Origin: Letharia columbiana
Lineage: Eukaryota; Ascomycota; Lecanoromycetes; Lecanorales; Parmeliaceae
NCBI RefSeq assembly: GCF_014066305.1
Contig: NW_023501043.1
Location: 682,001-746,000 of the forward strand
Direction: 5' to 3'
Length of the DNA stretch: 64,000 nucleotides
This document shows positions 42,538 to 54,883 of this stretch, one piece after another; the stretch's first letter is position 1; each line of letters opens with the position of its first letter. The notes under the pieces were generated by a model, which was given only the letters and a program-made list of their open reading frames with translations, was not told where the DNA came from and ran no database searches. The translations under genes and the position numbers were made by a program.

Positions 42538-43999
42538 GGGGTATAGGAGACAGCGAGGTCATGGTCGTAGACGGTGGTTTGCCTTTGCTCGGGGGTTTTA
42601 GAGGGGAGTTCGGTAGGAAAGGTTTGGTCTATTCCAAGGCCTCTGTTCCCCCGGACAATGTCCGCAGGATAGCTTCAACGGGGACAAAGGTGGTCCGAAT
42701 GATCTCAATTGGAAGCCAGGAGGGAAAAGGCAAGGCCGGTTGGACAGGTCATACGATTGCTTTCCTCTCTTCACTCAGCAGCATGCACAACATCATTTAA
42801 CACGGACAGTGACTACCATCAAATCAATTACATTGGTCTCTTTACCTAATAAAAAGATTAATTGGGAGCCGGCCAGCAAGTTCCCAGATCAGTGATCATC
42901 ATTCATTTCCCCCACCGGCTCTGCCGTGCAGTGCTTCTACACGCTGAGCATCTTGACTAGCCCTATGTACAGGCTGTGGTGGCCTATGGACACAGTAGCA
43001 ACAGACTGGCAGATGGTAACCTTATTCTAGGCAATGGACTACCAGCCACGGCAATGGATTATCAGCCATGTGATTCAGCACTTTTGTTGTTGAGATATTT
43101 CTGGGAATTTTTTTTTAGAGAGGACTGTTGCATGAAATATCACTACAGTAAGGACTCATGCACTACCTCCATACCTTCGGCTGGCAACGAGATCCACCTG
43201 TACGTGGTGCCGGCTACGAACCCTCTGACAAAGATTCCTATGCCTTCGGGAGTCTGCTCTGCACCTGTTTAGCAGCTGCTACGCGTTGATTGGGTCCCGA
43301 CTCGTCAGCTGCAGTGGGCGTAAACTTACGGTCCGGCACGTCAGAGGAGCCAAGAGATCTCAAGGGAGCGTACATTTACACATGGGTGTACGATCGGATT
43401 CTTCGATTACGACAACGGTCAACTACGTACGAGCGAAAATCGGACAACGAGACGCGTCAGATCGAGGGTTAACGCGTCCCCCTCGAAGAATTCGGTATTA
43501 TCGACATGACGGCGAGCCCCACCCCTCTCGGTCGGATGATACCTCCCTCCCTCGCTGATCGGTAACTCTTCCCTAAATACTACAAGTACCCGACTCCGGC
43601 CACAGACGAGTCGGCTGGGCATTACTAATTCATACCCCGAACTATGAATCTTACTGAATCATACCTAATTACTGATCATACCCCTGGGTATGATTCGTAT
43701 TTTTGGGGTTGATTTGTATTGCCATTCATGACAAAAATCGCAAAGGAAAAATTTTCGACCTGGGCCATCCACCATAGAAAGAGGAAATATCTCCGTCGTT
43801 TTAATGGGTGACCTAAAGCCGAGTGGTGGTAGAGCTCCCCGGGTCGCCCTTTTAGGTTTAATAGGTCTGGCTGTAGGCCCCCGGGACCAGGCTTTTTGCT
43901 TGACAGCTAGACACCCTTTTGACCAAATGGCCCCGTGCCGTCGGCCCCGTGGGGCTGCTGACGTGGGCTATTGACCCCCGCCTTCTCACCCGTTTACTC
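42538..43999. other. Intergenic; no gene recognised
   Basis: Several short ORFs without motifs. A palindromic stretch CATACCCCTGGGTATG lies at about 43678, within a block where ATTCATACC/GAATCATACC words recur (43620-43710), perhaps a miniature element relic. Nothing else stands out. Confidence 0.4.
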
Positions 44000-44509
44000 T
44001 TACACATAGTCTTTCATAATCTCGCGTTTGGATTCCTTTACCGAATCATACCCAATTTGGTTGGTGATGAAGGGTACGGTTATTGGATTCGAGTCGGCTC
44101 GTTTACGAGAATTGTATGGAGGTTTTCTACAGGAAAGAGACCAGACAAGAGAGCTGAATCTAATGTGCTTGGAAAATACCCCCTTGACAGCGGAGTCAGT
44201 GAGCAATAAGTGATGGCCGTATACCTCCCAGCCAGCTATCGACGTGCGAATAGGCCTGATTAGGTCTCGTATCCCTACGGGAATCGGAGGAGAGCTTAAT
44301 TCGGGTATTCCCGGCTTCGGTTTGACAAATGTCACTATTCTCTCTCTTACGTGACGATATACAATGGAGTACTGGGTGTCTGAGGGTACATAGAACAGAG
44401 AGGCTAGAGCTCGGCCCGGAGAAACGAGGAAAAAGCTTTGGGGTACATTGCAGAGTGTAATGGTGTCTGGTTGCAATGGAGGCTTTGGAATTCCCAACAT
44501 AATGTACAT
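44000..44509 (-). other. Open frame of 169 codons, doubtful gene
   Basis: The frame includes VRERIVTFVKPKPGIPELSS and RKPPYNSRKRADSNPITVPF. Composition is plausible for protein but nothing is recognised and there is no repeat of it in the window. PPYNSR also occurs in the 34.2-kb ORF, within DNA of partial similarity (ACGAGAATTGTA), which may be chance. Confidence 0.25.
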
Positions 44510-45477
44510 AGCCGTGGTTCTACGGGACCACGATTATCTGCCGTACCTCAAATGGGGTACGGATGCCGGACATGGCCGTAAGGCCGAGTGGGTAAAAACG
44601 GTTGCACTCTGGGCTACGCCTTTCAATGGGAAGGGGTACGAACAGAGGCACGGCCCTCCGATGTAGGAATTACACACACACACACACACACCTCCATACC
44701 TTCCGATGAAAGATAAGAAGATAACGCTTAAGCGTGAGGCCATTCCGCGTGGGTATATGGAAGCAGAAACTAGGGGTATCCGAGGCGAGCACCCAGCTCT
44801 CATCATTGGAACAGCAAGACACGGATGATATGAACCGTTCTCCAACAGTCCTACAGTGCCTATAGCTTATGGACCTGGATAAATTTGGCACCGGTGCAGA
44901 ATAAGCGTGCTGCTTGAAGATCGAATTCTTTTGACGTTTATCTTTTGAAAGATCTTCGCCAGGAGGTAGGGGTAATAACTGTTCAAGATGAAGTGGCAGT
45001 AGCTGGTGATCATCGACAAGACTTGAGAATGACAGGATACCCTTCACGTAGGTATAGAATCACGTACTTCAGGATATACTGCCTCACATATCCAATGATA
45101 CTGCGCATAAGGCTGTGACATATGCTGGCGACGCACCGTGGCTGAGTAGGAGGCTGCGGAGCCGGGAGAGCAGGTTTGTAAAAGGGTTTCGAATTAGGAT
45201 TATAGGCTTTGTGTTTGAAACGGCGTGGCTTCGGAAGTGGACTAAACCGTTGCCCACCCCGTAAGACTTCCATGCCTGCTACTCACACGGTTTCCAAATC
45301 CCTGTAATTCACAAAGCTTGCATATGCCTGCTCCCCACAGGGCTTCGTTGTGTCTGCATCCTTGTAGCTCCGCCTCTCCAGCTTTCAGAGGCCACAAGGG
45401 TGTGCTCCTTTTGACTGCTTCGTCTGAAGCAGATGCTTGCCGTAGAGCTTCATTACCCGCTCGATGAAGGGTTTCAG
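44510..45477. other. Intergenic with an (AC)n microsatellite
   Basis: A dinucleotide (CA)n run of about 19 bp lies at 44671-44690. Open minus frames around it (44534-45047) show no motif and are partly kept open by the microsatellite. Confidence 0.5.
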
Positions 45478-45640
45478 AGGCATGTATGCGAGCAACACCT
45501 GTACCTGTAGCACTTGAAACATTGGATGTGGGACCTGTTCTTGCAGCCGATGCCGCGCTTCTGAAAACCCTGGCCTGGCTGATAGCACTGGAGGTGGCAA
45601 AATTCGCAGCTTCCTTGGCTCGAACGTCTTGTTCCACATT
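45478..45640 (-). pseudogene. Cysteine-rich zinc-finger-like fragment
   Basis: A minus frame without start codon reads CSSQGSCEFCHLQCYQPGQG, FQKRGIGCKNRSHIQCFKCY, RYRCCSHTC, stop. Eleven cysteines and two histidines in about 50 residues suggest a zinc-binding treble-clef or CCHC-like module. Flanking frames are interrupted. The parent family is not recognised. Confidence 0.35.
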
Positions 45641-46147
45641 CCGAGAACTGCAAACCTTCACGCTCTTGTGAAACAGTAAATGAGCGCTTATTGCACCGTC
45701 ACCACCCTCTATGATTACGCTCCCTGCACGTTGCGTATCAAGCGGCTGGATGGTACCAGAAACACGCCCTGATCGACTTATTGACAGATCTTTGCTTGCG
45801 AGACATATCTACGAAGGTATGGTGCAGTGGTGAGGTTTTGCCCGGTGCCCGCCCCGCAACCGCAACAGCCGCAACAGTCCCTAATCTTGCCAGCCCATGC
45901 TGCCTAATGTGGCTGAAGGAGGAGGAGGAGGAGGAGGAAGGTAAGGTGGAAGGTGAGGTGGACGGCCGACTGTAGGAGGGCTGTTGACGGAGGGTTGTCA
46001 GCTATGAGGTGAAAGGAAGAAAGATTCTTACGTACTCAAATGACTCAAAAACGAACGCTGTGTTCGACTACTAGCCGGGCCAGATGCTGGTTCTTAGCAC
46101 CAAATTTCCAGCCAATATTAGTACGTGCAACCCTCATGACTACACCG

Positions 46148-46219
46148 GTAGTCCTCGCCTGCAGAGATCCAGCTATGACTGTACCAGTGATCCTCGCCTG
46201 TAGAGGTCTAGCTATTGGC
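46148..46219. repeat. Imperfect direct duplication of a 48-bp unit
   Basis: GTAGTCCTCGCCTGCAGAGA followed by TCCAGCTATGACTGTACCA returns 48 bp later as GTGATCCTCGCCTGTAGAGG and TCTAGCTATTGG. Confidence 0.65.
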
Positions 46220-46249
46220 GAAAAGAACTAAAGTTAGCGTTATATGCTC

Positions 46250-46520
46250 CCACTCTCTCTCCGCACTCGTCCCAGACGTCTTCGCCGTCGTCCTGCCCAG
46301 CATGTCGAAGGCTTGCAGTGGATTCGCCTTGCTGCGACCTGTAAGAAATTTAACGCAGGCAATTGCTCCTTCATAGGCTGTAAATACCCTTACTGCTCTG
46401 TGTGTTCAGCAGAATCAGTCAGCCAGCGCATCACCGCTGTGCTTACAGGCTCATATCTCACTGTCTTCCATCAATGCCATGCCACTCGGCATCGAGTGAA
46501 CAAGGCGGAATGACTCCCAG
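46250..46520 (+). pseudogene. DIRS-like Gag zinc-knuckle fragment
   Basis: The frame reads HVEGLQWIRLAATCKKFNAG, NCSFIGCKYPYCSVCSAESV. The pattern C-x-K-F-N-x-G-x-C-x4-C-x-Y-P-x-C-x2-C parallels CKNSNRGSCFRERCIYSHIC in the Gag of the 15.6-19.6 kb element (His replaced by Tyr in one position). No RT or recombinase follows. A small relic of a related element. Confidence 0.5.
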
Positions 46521-46654
46521 ACCCCTCACTAGCCATTCTGGTACTGTTGTCGCTGTTTGCAGTGGCGGAGGCGATCCCCACTATTTAGGTATTTTCCGTG
46601 GTAGAGGGGCATTTCTTTCAGGCACAACTGTATAGAATTATCATGGAATTGGCC

Positions 46655-48420
46655 ACCTCGCTCATTCTAGGCATAGACCATCCTGCCCTTCTCGAAAGTG
46701 CTGATAGGGTCCACCTTCCTGATTGCGATCGAGCTCGACATCCGCGTGATTGAAGTTGATTCATCGTTGCACAGTGATACACTCCATTATGATGATGGTC
46801 TGTCCGTGTGTCTCTTGTTAGCCAGTCTGATTAGACCGCAATGGAAACCGAGAGAGTAGATTAACCTTTCTAAGGCGTATCTCGTCCGCGAGACTACCTC
46901 CCCTACCCCAGCGTAAAAAGCTAGCATTACAGGTGGTCCACTCTGACTCGCCATCTTGACTGTTGGCTCGTCGTTCCATGTTGAAGTTGATCCTTCGAGA
47001 TTAGAGAACTCACACGATTACGCGAGCTCCTGGGCTGACATATGCTCATATACCTTGGAGTTTCGGCATTATGAGTTTTGAAGTCGCACGTTAGTCAGCG
47101 ACCGCGTTGGTTATCATTGATAAAGAAAGGTTTACCGTCTCTCAAACTCCGGATTTTCGTCGTCGTCCTCATCACTCGCCTCGTCTTCCTTCAGGCACCG
47201 TAATAGATTCTCATCCAGCTCTGAAGCATCATCATCCACTTCCTCTCTATTGGGCTGTATAGCTTTCAGCATGGCCAGTTCTTCTTCACTCAATATGACA
47301 ACCTTGTCATCGCCGATATCGCCATCGTATTCACCGCGTAGGGCGGCTAAGATCTCGTCGGACTCATTGGTCTCGAGTGGAACAAAGGATGGCTCTTGGT
47401 CTTGGACGGAAGTGCAGCAAGGCTCCACAGGATCGGGGGCTTTCTCGCCACTAGTCATCTGCGGTAGTAGGTCTGACGTTTCCGCTGTTGTATGCGCAAC
47501 GAACTCAACCGGTTCAGATTGTGGCTGTGCAATGGCTTGAGATATTGGAGACGGGGAACTCTCTCGTCCTACTTAGCCAGTAGGAGGGTGGCCCAGATGG
47601 TCAGGCACTATGTGGGGACTAGGATTTTGTTGCAACGGGACAGTTGTGGCTGAGAAATATAAAACACAAAACTACAACACCATTGTACCAGCGTCATTAG
47701 GAATCGAACCTAATACGGTTGATGTATTAACACCCTAGTCACAGCTGGCGCCGGTGGCGATTAAGCAGGCAGAGGATGTTGCGGCGACACGTTGCTATGT
47801 ATCGAAGTTTGAGGATGCTGACCCGTTGGCGGGTCCATAGAGACATCCTCTCAAAAAACTTCAGACTGATTTGGAGTTGATCTTAAAGTGGGTGATGCTG
47901 TTAGGGTATTATTCAATGGGTCTGAGTCCATGAGCTTTTCGGCCAATACAACTCCATCGCCACCATCTGCTATACTGTTAGTGCGCATCGCACAGTAAGA
48001 CAGACTTGACCTGATGGCTTGCCTTTCAATTATCTTCCACCTGCCCCACTCGTCTTCTACTTCTCAGGTACGGCGATGGATGGCTGGCCGAAACGCTGGT
48101 TTTCCATGATACCTAACACGTCCGAAAGTTTCATCGGTTCCACTACGTCTTCGACCGTCAGCGAGCTCTCAAACATTTGGAATTGGAGCCATACCGATTG
48201 TCTCAGCATTCAAAAGCCATACTCAACTCCTTGAAACAAAGCCGAGCGCGTAAGACTGGAGGAAAGAATTGTTGGATCAGATGATGAGTCTACAGCGACT
48301 ATAGAAATGTCATCGTCTGAATCAACAGATGTTGGGTGCGTGCCCCTCCCAGCTCTTCCCGTAAATGCCCGCTCTATGAACCCTTTCTCAATATACTTCA
48401 ATATGCGTATTCTCGACACG
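46655..48420 (-). pseudogene. SNF2-like gene, decayed copy B
   Basis: Reading on minus from 48420: coding-like disordered pieces (SVDSDDDISIVAVDSSSDPT; MFESSLTVEDVVEPMKLSDV; VVLAEKLMDSDPLNNTLTAS) precede an acidic exon at 47458-47132 (EILAALRGEYDGD..., ENLLRCLKEDEASDEDDDEN) that corresponds to the acidic exon 4 of the intact gene. Next come decayed counterparts of exon 5 and of the exon 5/6 junction, recognisable at the DNA level (TATACCTTGGAGTTTCGGCA at about 47050 against TAGACCTTGGAGTCGCGAGC in the intact gene). Finally R-stop-INFNHADVELDRN (about 46700-46770) corresponds to RWINLNHIDVDTDRE. The whole second half of the ATPase is missing. Stops and frameshifts make it a pseudogene. Confidence 0.7.
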
Positions 48421-49384
48421 AAAAAGAAACAGAGGTAGGCAGGGTCCTATAGCATTGTCAGCACGGAGCGGCAAATCGGCCGTACCTCGAATAGAAACGC
48501 ACCTCAAGCTTAGCCTGGTCTTTGATACTATTGTTCCTTCCCAGCTTTGCTCGATTCATGCCGCACATTTAGCCATATCGCCAGTGATCTTGGCGGAGTC
48601 CCTGGGACGACTAACCAGTAGCGTGTCCAGCTTCGAAGGTCGATGACCTTCCAAATCCATCCTTTGTATACAAATTGACAGAGGAAGACATATCGATTGG
48701 ATAAGATCCATTAAACAGAAACAGAAACAGATGAATCAACAAGAACATGATTGACAACTACATATCTTATCTGACGTGTGCTTTCTGCTCTCAGGAGACG
48801 GACTGAACGTACGCGAGAAAGTAGCCTCGAACGATAGTCCTCCTCTTTTAGCAGCTTAGACCAGATCATCATACACGATTTTACAGCGATACTACAACAC
48901 ATCGAGATGAATCCTTCGCCTTCGTCGATATTGGTATCCTATAATTCGTCGACTCTTTACCTAATCCAGACAAGTTAAAAGATCTTACAGTGTCTAAACC
49001 GGCCTTCTCAACAAGACAATTGTCTCTATCGCCGATTACATCGTATGCGTTCCAGATAGCTAGTCCCTCTTTCGAGTCATCCTCAGCTGCATATTCGCCG
49101 AACGAGATCGCAAAGTCTTCTGGTAGGTATCGTCAGCACATAATTGTAGCACAGTATCTCGAGGACATACCTTCTTGGAGGCAGGCGTCGCAGGTGGGGT
49201 GGAGAGACACTGCGTGTCAACGTCAATGCTCCGAGATCAAGGCAGTTTGGGGCAATCATACCGCTTGACTTTCGGGCTCACATTTCTTCCGCTTTCTGCT
49301 GTTTGAGGTAGGCCTTGGAGAAAATAAGGTCTAACTAGTCGTCAACAATGATAGCTCTCCGAAAATGCTCGAAATGAACGGAAT
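48421..49384. other. Spacer between SNF2 copy B and X copy B; nothing recognised
   Basis: Short ORFs only (48455-48646, 48990-49268 plus); no motif. Confidence 0.4.
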
Positions 49385-49985
49385 CTATCTTTCTGGGAAT
49401 TTGGTGACTTGCCGGCGAGGAAGAGTGTTGACATTGCATACGCCAAAACCTTGTCCGCTGTCTAATTCCTCGGCTTCGAGACGCGTGAGAAGGTTCTTCA
49501 ACTCATCGATCGCGTGGCGGACGTCCTGAGGCTCGTACTTGTACAACTGTTCGCTTTGAAAGAACTGGGCCAGGAGATCGGAGACTGGTAGATAATTGGG
49601 TCTGTACCTCAAAGTGCCGCAGTACTCGTCATTGAGGATATATTCATATCCAAGTTTGTAGCGCCCATTGGTACGTTTTCCCCCTGGCTGTGGGTCAAAC
49701 TCCAGGCCTTTCTGCTGATGTATGTCACATGTGAAGTTTTTGACGAGGTTGCGAATCCTGCGGGCTTCGGGGAATTTCGTCTGGTCAAAGAGCTCGTAAT
49801 CTTTCAGAAAAATCGTCTAAGACGCTATCGGTTTCGAATCCATTACCGTAACAGACGTGGTTGTTAAGCATCCATCGATGCAGATCGACTTTGAGAGGCT
49901 GCGGTAAAGTGTGTCTGTGTTTGAAACGCGCGGGCTCATAGTCCAAGACGACTGTAGAGTTTACATGTTCGAACTTTTTGTCCAT
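49385..49985 (-). pseudogene. Family X protein, copy B (one-base frameshift)
   Basis: ATG at 49985 (MDKKFEHVNSTVV), then PLKVDLHRWMLNNHVCYGNG, FETDSVLDDF. In a run of five T at about 49813 one base too many shifts the frame; in the next frame it continues LKDYELFDQTKFPEARRIRN, LVKNFTCDIHQQKG, NGRYKLGYEYILNDEYCGTL, and a helical end to FPER (stop 49385). About 200 residues. Every block aligns with copies A and C. Apart from this single shift the frame is open, so the break may be recent. It lies about 1 kb upstream of the SNF2 copy B, on the same strand. Confidence 0.7.
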
Positions 49986-50132
49986 ACTGGTAAATTGAGG
50001 GGCAAAGGTTTAGAGCTGTCTGAGTGTTATTTGACTAAGAAATATTTTCGCTGATGGATAACTACCTTAATTATCTACGTACCTACCTTTAGCATCCGGC
50101 GCTAATGCGGGCGCATGGTAGTCCCGAAAGAG

Positions 50133-50325
50133 TCTTCGATTAGGATTCCCGCGAGCCTGACAGCGTTCCAAACGCTCCCCTAACCATCGTACTTGATGCC
50201 TCGGTGAGCGTTGAAGGCTTCGAAGCTCTGAAGAACTTGGTAGAATATGTTGGAAAGAAAGAGAAGGTCGATGCGGACGGAACTGTGGGTGTTATTCAAG
50301 ACCTCAATGGATTGGAGGAATAAGT
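50133..50325 (+). other. Coding-looking short frame divergent from X copy B
   Basis: The plus frame reads PNAPLTIVLDASVSVEGFEA, LKNLVEYVGKKEKVDADGTV and GVIQDLNGLEE, stop. The helical, soluble composition looks genuine and an acceptor-like TTAG precedes it at about 50141, but no upstream exon is certain. Family unknown. Confidence 0.3.
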
Positions 50326-51169
50326 AATGATGGTAATGGCTGCACTGAACGATAGATCCGCAGAGTAGAAAGCGAGATATCAGCGTTAGAAGAGGGAGAA
50401 GACAGGTCAGATTCATCTCAGGAACGGCTGCGCGGTGTTGAGATTTACTGCAGCACCTGTGTTGAAGCTACCCCGCATGGTGGCAAATAGGGGTATAAGT
50501 AGCCCACTCAGCACCCTCATAGCTACCTAATAAATCAATCCTTCATACTATTTCCAACACGCGGGGGTGCACAGGGTACCTCGATGTGGCCTTCAGGAGC
50601 ATGATGAGCATCGTCACCTGCGAAGCTGTTTCAAATAACGTTCTACAATGTCGTCACGTCTATTCCGGATGGAGGGTCCTTTCTCCCATGTCTTTATCGA
50701 CAAATACATGTACAGAGCCTCTGTGGCCATTTATGCTAGTCAGAATGTTTGGCTGTTTCGTAGCATGATCAAGAAGCAGCTGGTGATAATGGCATTCTCC
50801 TCGTCAGTCTCACTTCTATGCAAGGCGCAAGAGTACCCATGCTGCAGCCGTCACCCTTGGTCGTGATCCCGTGATGATGATTATTAGATAAATGTTGATT
50901 ATATCCCACGGTGTAGTCCCTTAACAGTAGGTATAATACTTGCGCTCCGAGATCAACTATGGATTTCCGGCATGCAAAATGCATTACAATTCTTGACAAC
51001 TGGACCTTGTTCCTTCCTCCCTAGATATTTGTGATAATATTGTATGCTTTGATTGATTGATTTCGTCATACTACCCTGAAGTCTTGCCGTAGTGGCCGAC
51101 TATGCGAGTTACGTAATCTATCTAATCATTCCGGCCAATCACATAGCCCCAAATTCTTGAGGCTATACA
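50326..51169. other. Intergenic; nothing recognised
   Basis: No supportable ORF or repeat. Confidence 0.4.
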
Positions 51170-53520
51170 AGTCGCCGTCGTGTCTCCGTGCCTTCCTATA
51201 TTGACCCTTGAGAAGGTATGCACCCTACTACGCAGAGACCCTCTCGTCTTGACCGTGTCCTTCTTTTTGACCACACACCCTAGTGAATCCTTGTTGCTGA
51301 TCTTCCTCGAGGACTTGATATTGCCCAATAAGCCCAGTACTCCTCATAAAGTCCGCCGCCATGGAGGCATAGCGTGGCTTAGTTACCATATTCCTATGAG
51401 AGATTACACCCCTACCACCTTCCTTCTTTCCTCGGCCCACCACCTTCTTCTTTGCTTGCTGTACAACCTGCACTCGTGAAGAATATGCCGGGCTGTCTGT
51501 TTCGTCCCACATTCACACTCCTCTTCCTCAACTCCCGGTACCCACCGACTGTAGAGGAAAGCCTTGAGACCTATCTTTTCCGTCCTCATTTGTGTGATTA
51601 GCGATGTCTTGGCACGCTTGACTCTCGAATGCAAGAGTTGAATCTGTTTCGACGGTGTTGATTGAATCTCCCTGAGGATGCCGCCTCGCTTCTCATTGGC
51701 CCATTCGACCGTTCACTGTTCAATTGAGTGGGCCCTGATAGCTGTCTTGACCGTCGATATCATCCTCATTTGTATGACCGACGGCTGGGCTGTTTCGTTA
51801 GTGTCTACCTCCACTCTTTTATTATGTACCACCTTCTCTCGCCACCCTGTGGCTTTCTTTGCCTCGTTATCGGCCCATTCGTTGCCGTCGATGTTAATGT
51901 GTGCAGGGATCCAGTGTAACTCGGTTGCTACCCCGAGATCCCTTAAAGAGTTAATGATCTGTACGGCTTGTATCACATAGATTTGCCCCGAATGCTTGCC
52001 AGGGTCTCCGATGGCCTGAGTCGATGCTTGGTTGTCGGTATTTACTATGACCTTGTTGAGTCGTAGCCTCGTTTGGTGAATAGCTGCCATGGTTAGGGCC
52101 TGGAGAATGCCATGTAGCTCGGCCGAGTACACCGTGTACCAGTCGCTTGAGCCCAGATAAACACTGAAAGTGGATCCTATATCTGGTGACACTGCCGCCG
52201 CTCCTACCTTTTTGTTGATCCCACTACCGTCTGTGTATAACATTACGTGTCCTTCGTCAATAGATCTTTTGGCCAGTTCTTTGGCGGCCTTCTTGGTCTT
52301 ATGAATCACCGTTTTGGGAGGCTTCCAGTCGGGAGCGGCACTGAAAGGGCGTAGTTTCTCAATCTGACTAGTGTCGCCGTATCGTTCTTTGAATCTATTG
52401 GTATGTCGCTCCAGCGGGCTCAGCTTCCTGTTCTTCTTGGGTTTTCTTTTGGACTTCCATCGTTCAAATCGTGGCTTAATGATCTCGCCATATGCTGGAC
52501 TGGTGGCGATCCTTAAGACAGCTTCCGAGGTGATCTTGTCTAGCTGTTGTTTAACTGGTAAAAGGTGTGCTTCGATGTCGAGGGCTGGAGTGGATGTAGC
52601 CTTGAATGCTCCGGTTATCTTCCTCTCTGCCTGAGATTGAATCCTTTGTAGTGATGAGAGGTGAGTTTTGTTATGGCCGGCAGTGTCTTCGGGCTGGTAC
52701 CATGCGGAGCAGCAGTACGTCATTTGTGGAATAATTACCGCCTGATAAAGCTGTCTCATGCTCTTAGAAATGCCACCCCAGGTTGATCCGGCAATCCTCG
52801 CTAGTGCTCCAATGCTTTTAGTAGCCTTAGACCGAATCTCCTTGTTGTGGTGGCTCCATAGAAGTTTAGAGTCGATTTCGACTCCTAGGTAGCGGACAAA
52901 CCGTCTCGCCTCAATGTACTGCCTCTCGTTGAGTTGCAGGGGATGGTCTAAGCTGAATCTCTGTTTTCTACTGAGGTGCAGCAGTTGATACTTGCTGGGA
53001 TCGAACTCCGATCCGTGTCGTGATGCCCACTTCATACAAACTTCGTCATGGATTTTGCGGAGAGCGTTACAGTTTTCCTCGGTGGAGTCTCCCACCGTCA
53101 GAAGGCCTATATCGTCTACGAAGCCGGTGGCTACCGTGCCTAAGTCGACGCGACTGTTGCAGTCATCAATGAGATCTGAGTTGTAGAAGAGGTAGAGTAT
53201 GGGCGACAGCGGTGATCCTTGAGGAATTACGGTTGCTATGGGAGTCTTTGGTGTGGAGTGTTCGCTTGTTTTCAGCACTGTTGTCCTGTTGGATAAAAAC
53301 GATTCTACCCAGTTAACAACTCTCGTGTCAATTTTTCGCTTTCGGAGGTTATGAAGCAGACGAGGATGAGAGACTTTATCATATGCACCTGGAACGTCTA
53401 GCAGTAACATCGTGGCTACCTTGTCAGAGTTCCAGGCCTAATATATCCTTTCTAGAAGATAGTGGATGCCATGTTCACATGACCGTAGTCTACGGTCTCC
53501 CATGTGTGTGACCAATGATT
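51170..53520 (-). mobile_element. Second Tad-like LINE, 5'-truncated
   Basis: ORF2 on minus. The RT starts within ERIY-stop-AWNSDKVATM (TAG at about 53435), then LLLDVPGAYDKVSHPRLLHN (motif A), VIPQGSPLSPILYLFYNSDL (motif B), ATGFVDDIGLLTV (FVDD, motif C). RNase H follows in the same 565-codon frame (53410-51713): LYTDGSGINKKVGAAAV, YSAELHGILQALTM, VIVNTDNQASTQAI, LHWIPAHINIDGNEWADNEA. After a break at 51713 the CECGTKQTARHILHEC zinc motif (about 51510) and a DFMRSTGLIGQYQ tail (about 51330) follow in other frames. The endonuclease is missing. No target duplication was found. The copy is similar to the 28.2-32.8 kb LINE but clearly another family member. Confidence 0.8.
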
Positions 53521-53879
53521 AATATAAGAGGTCGCAATCCTGCTTCTTCAGGTCCTCTACCTAATTTGCGCCCTGTAATTGCTTTCGAGGTCACCGTTTG
53601 CTCTTGGCTCCGGACTATTCCCCTAGGCCAGGGTTTCACGTGATTGGTGGACGAAGCCAATCATCGCCTGAGTCGATCGCTGTTTACTCCTTAAGCATAC
53701 CTCCTACGAGACTAGGTGTACGGCACCGCTTTGGCTTGCTCTCTGCTCCGCCTCAGGCCCTCATTGTGAGGTAGTTGACTTCTCGTAGCTCTCGATGTAC
53801 CGACATGCGCATACTGTCCTCTCGGGCTATGTAGATAGTCTCATTCAGCCCAAATGACTGACAGTGGCTACCATTACAT
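53521..53879. other. Spacer; possible decayed LINE 5' part
   Basis: No open frame. Contains the short palindrome CCGTAGTCTACGG just before it (about 53490). Confidence 0.35.
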
Positions 53880-54595
53880 ACCACGCCCCACAGGGTTTGA
53901 ATCCCTGCTTCGCGTTACCATCAGAGGTCTCCCTCATTCAGGCCGACCATGTCTCGCAGGGACTGCTACGGCATCGCCCTAGCCAGCGACAATACCGTAG
54001 TATTTCCACCCTACTAACCAAAACACGCGACAATCGAACTCAGAGATATCCACTCCCAGCCGATGACTGCGGGGGAAGACTTGAACCCCCAGGAGGTCTG
54101 AATCCGACGCCGGTCGTGTTCCAAGGGTGCCCTATTCAATAGCTAGCAGACTGACGCATCCACCGGTGAAGACCGGCTTCGGCCTACGGTGCCGATTCGT
54201 AGTAGCCATTGATCGGATGGTTTTTATAAGCGATTTCCCTTGTGTTTGCCGGACGCGATCCCACGTGTTTCAGCTCCAGATAGGCCTTGTTCCTAGCTCT
54301 TTCAACTGTGTCCCAGCTGATGACTGCAAGGGTGGACTTGAACCACCAGAACTGATATATGTACGCGTTCCTAGCCCCCAGCAGATGACTGCGAGGGGAG
54401 ACTTGAACTTCCAGGGGTATAGAACGCGTAGCTCCTTTGATCGCGACTTCAGCCCTCAGCCAATGACTGCATGGGGAGACTTGAACTCTCAAGGGTATAT
54501 GTCGCGACTAGAGCGTTGTTATTGCCTTTGCTTTCGTTTCGGCGACGCGTTAGCGACGGGGTTACTTAACCACTCTACCTCCCGATGAGGCCGCT
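53880..54595 (-). repeat. Cluster of tRNA T-arm-like modules and one A-box-like block
   Basis: On minus, five blocks resemble a tRNA T arm with B box: at 53891-53907 (CAGGG ATTCAAA CCCTG, perfect stem), 54078-54095, 54330-54350 (GGTGG TTCAAGT CCACC, perfect 5-bp stem), 54390-54410 and 54470-54490 (stems broken by transitions). Four of them are followed by GCAGTCATCNGCTG. At 54564-54585 a block reads GGTAGAGTGGTTAAG on minus, like a pol III A box. None folds as a complete tRNA. A tRNA-derived SINE or tandem tRNA relics are the likeliest readings. Confidence 0.45.
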
Positions 54596-54603
54596 GGACT
54601 CAG

Positions 54604-54812
54604 CGAAGGTGAGGCAATGGCGAGTGCGATGAGGAGGCAATGGCGAGTGCGATGAGGAGGCAATGGCGACAGCGATGAGGAGGCAATGGCGACAGCGATG
54701 AGGAGGCAATGGCGACAGCGATGAGGAGGCAATGGCGACAGCGATGAGGAGGCAATGGCGACAGCGATGAGGAGGCAATGGCGACAGCGATGAGGAGGCA
54801 ATGGCGACAGCG
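54604..54812. repeat. 23-bp minisatellite, about 9 copies
   Basis: Unit GATGAGGAGGCAATGGCGAC(AGC); the first two units carry GAGTGC instead of GACAGC. The long minus-strand frames here exist because 23-bp periodicity rotates through all frames without stops. Confidence 0.95.
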
Positions 54813-54883
54813 ATATAATATTGTATGCGACTACTCGTAGAGTACATGTCTCGTCTGTTGAGGGAAGCATTGATCAGCCCCCG

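Noticed and set aside
47690..47755. tRNA gene on minus
   Set aside because: A T arm (TTAGG TTCGATT CCTAA) is convincing, but no D arm and only a 5-bp acceptor match can be formed; at most a tRNA relic. A covariance-model search would decide.
54562..54870. Minus-strand ORFs of 90-102 codons with repeated SSLSPLPPHRCRHCL-type peptides
   Set aside because: They are the translation of a 23-bp minisatellite; since 23 is not a multiple of 3, all frames cycle through the same peptide and stops are simply absent from the unit.
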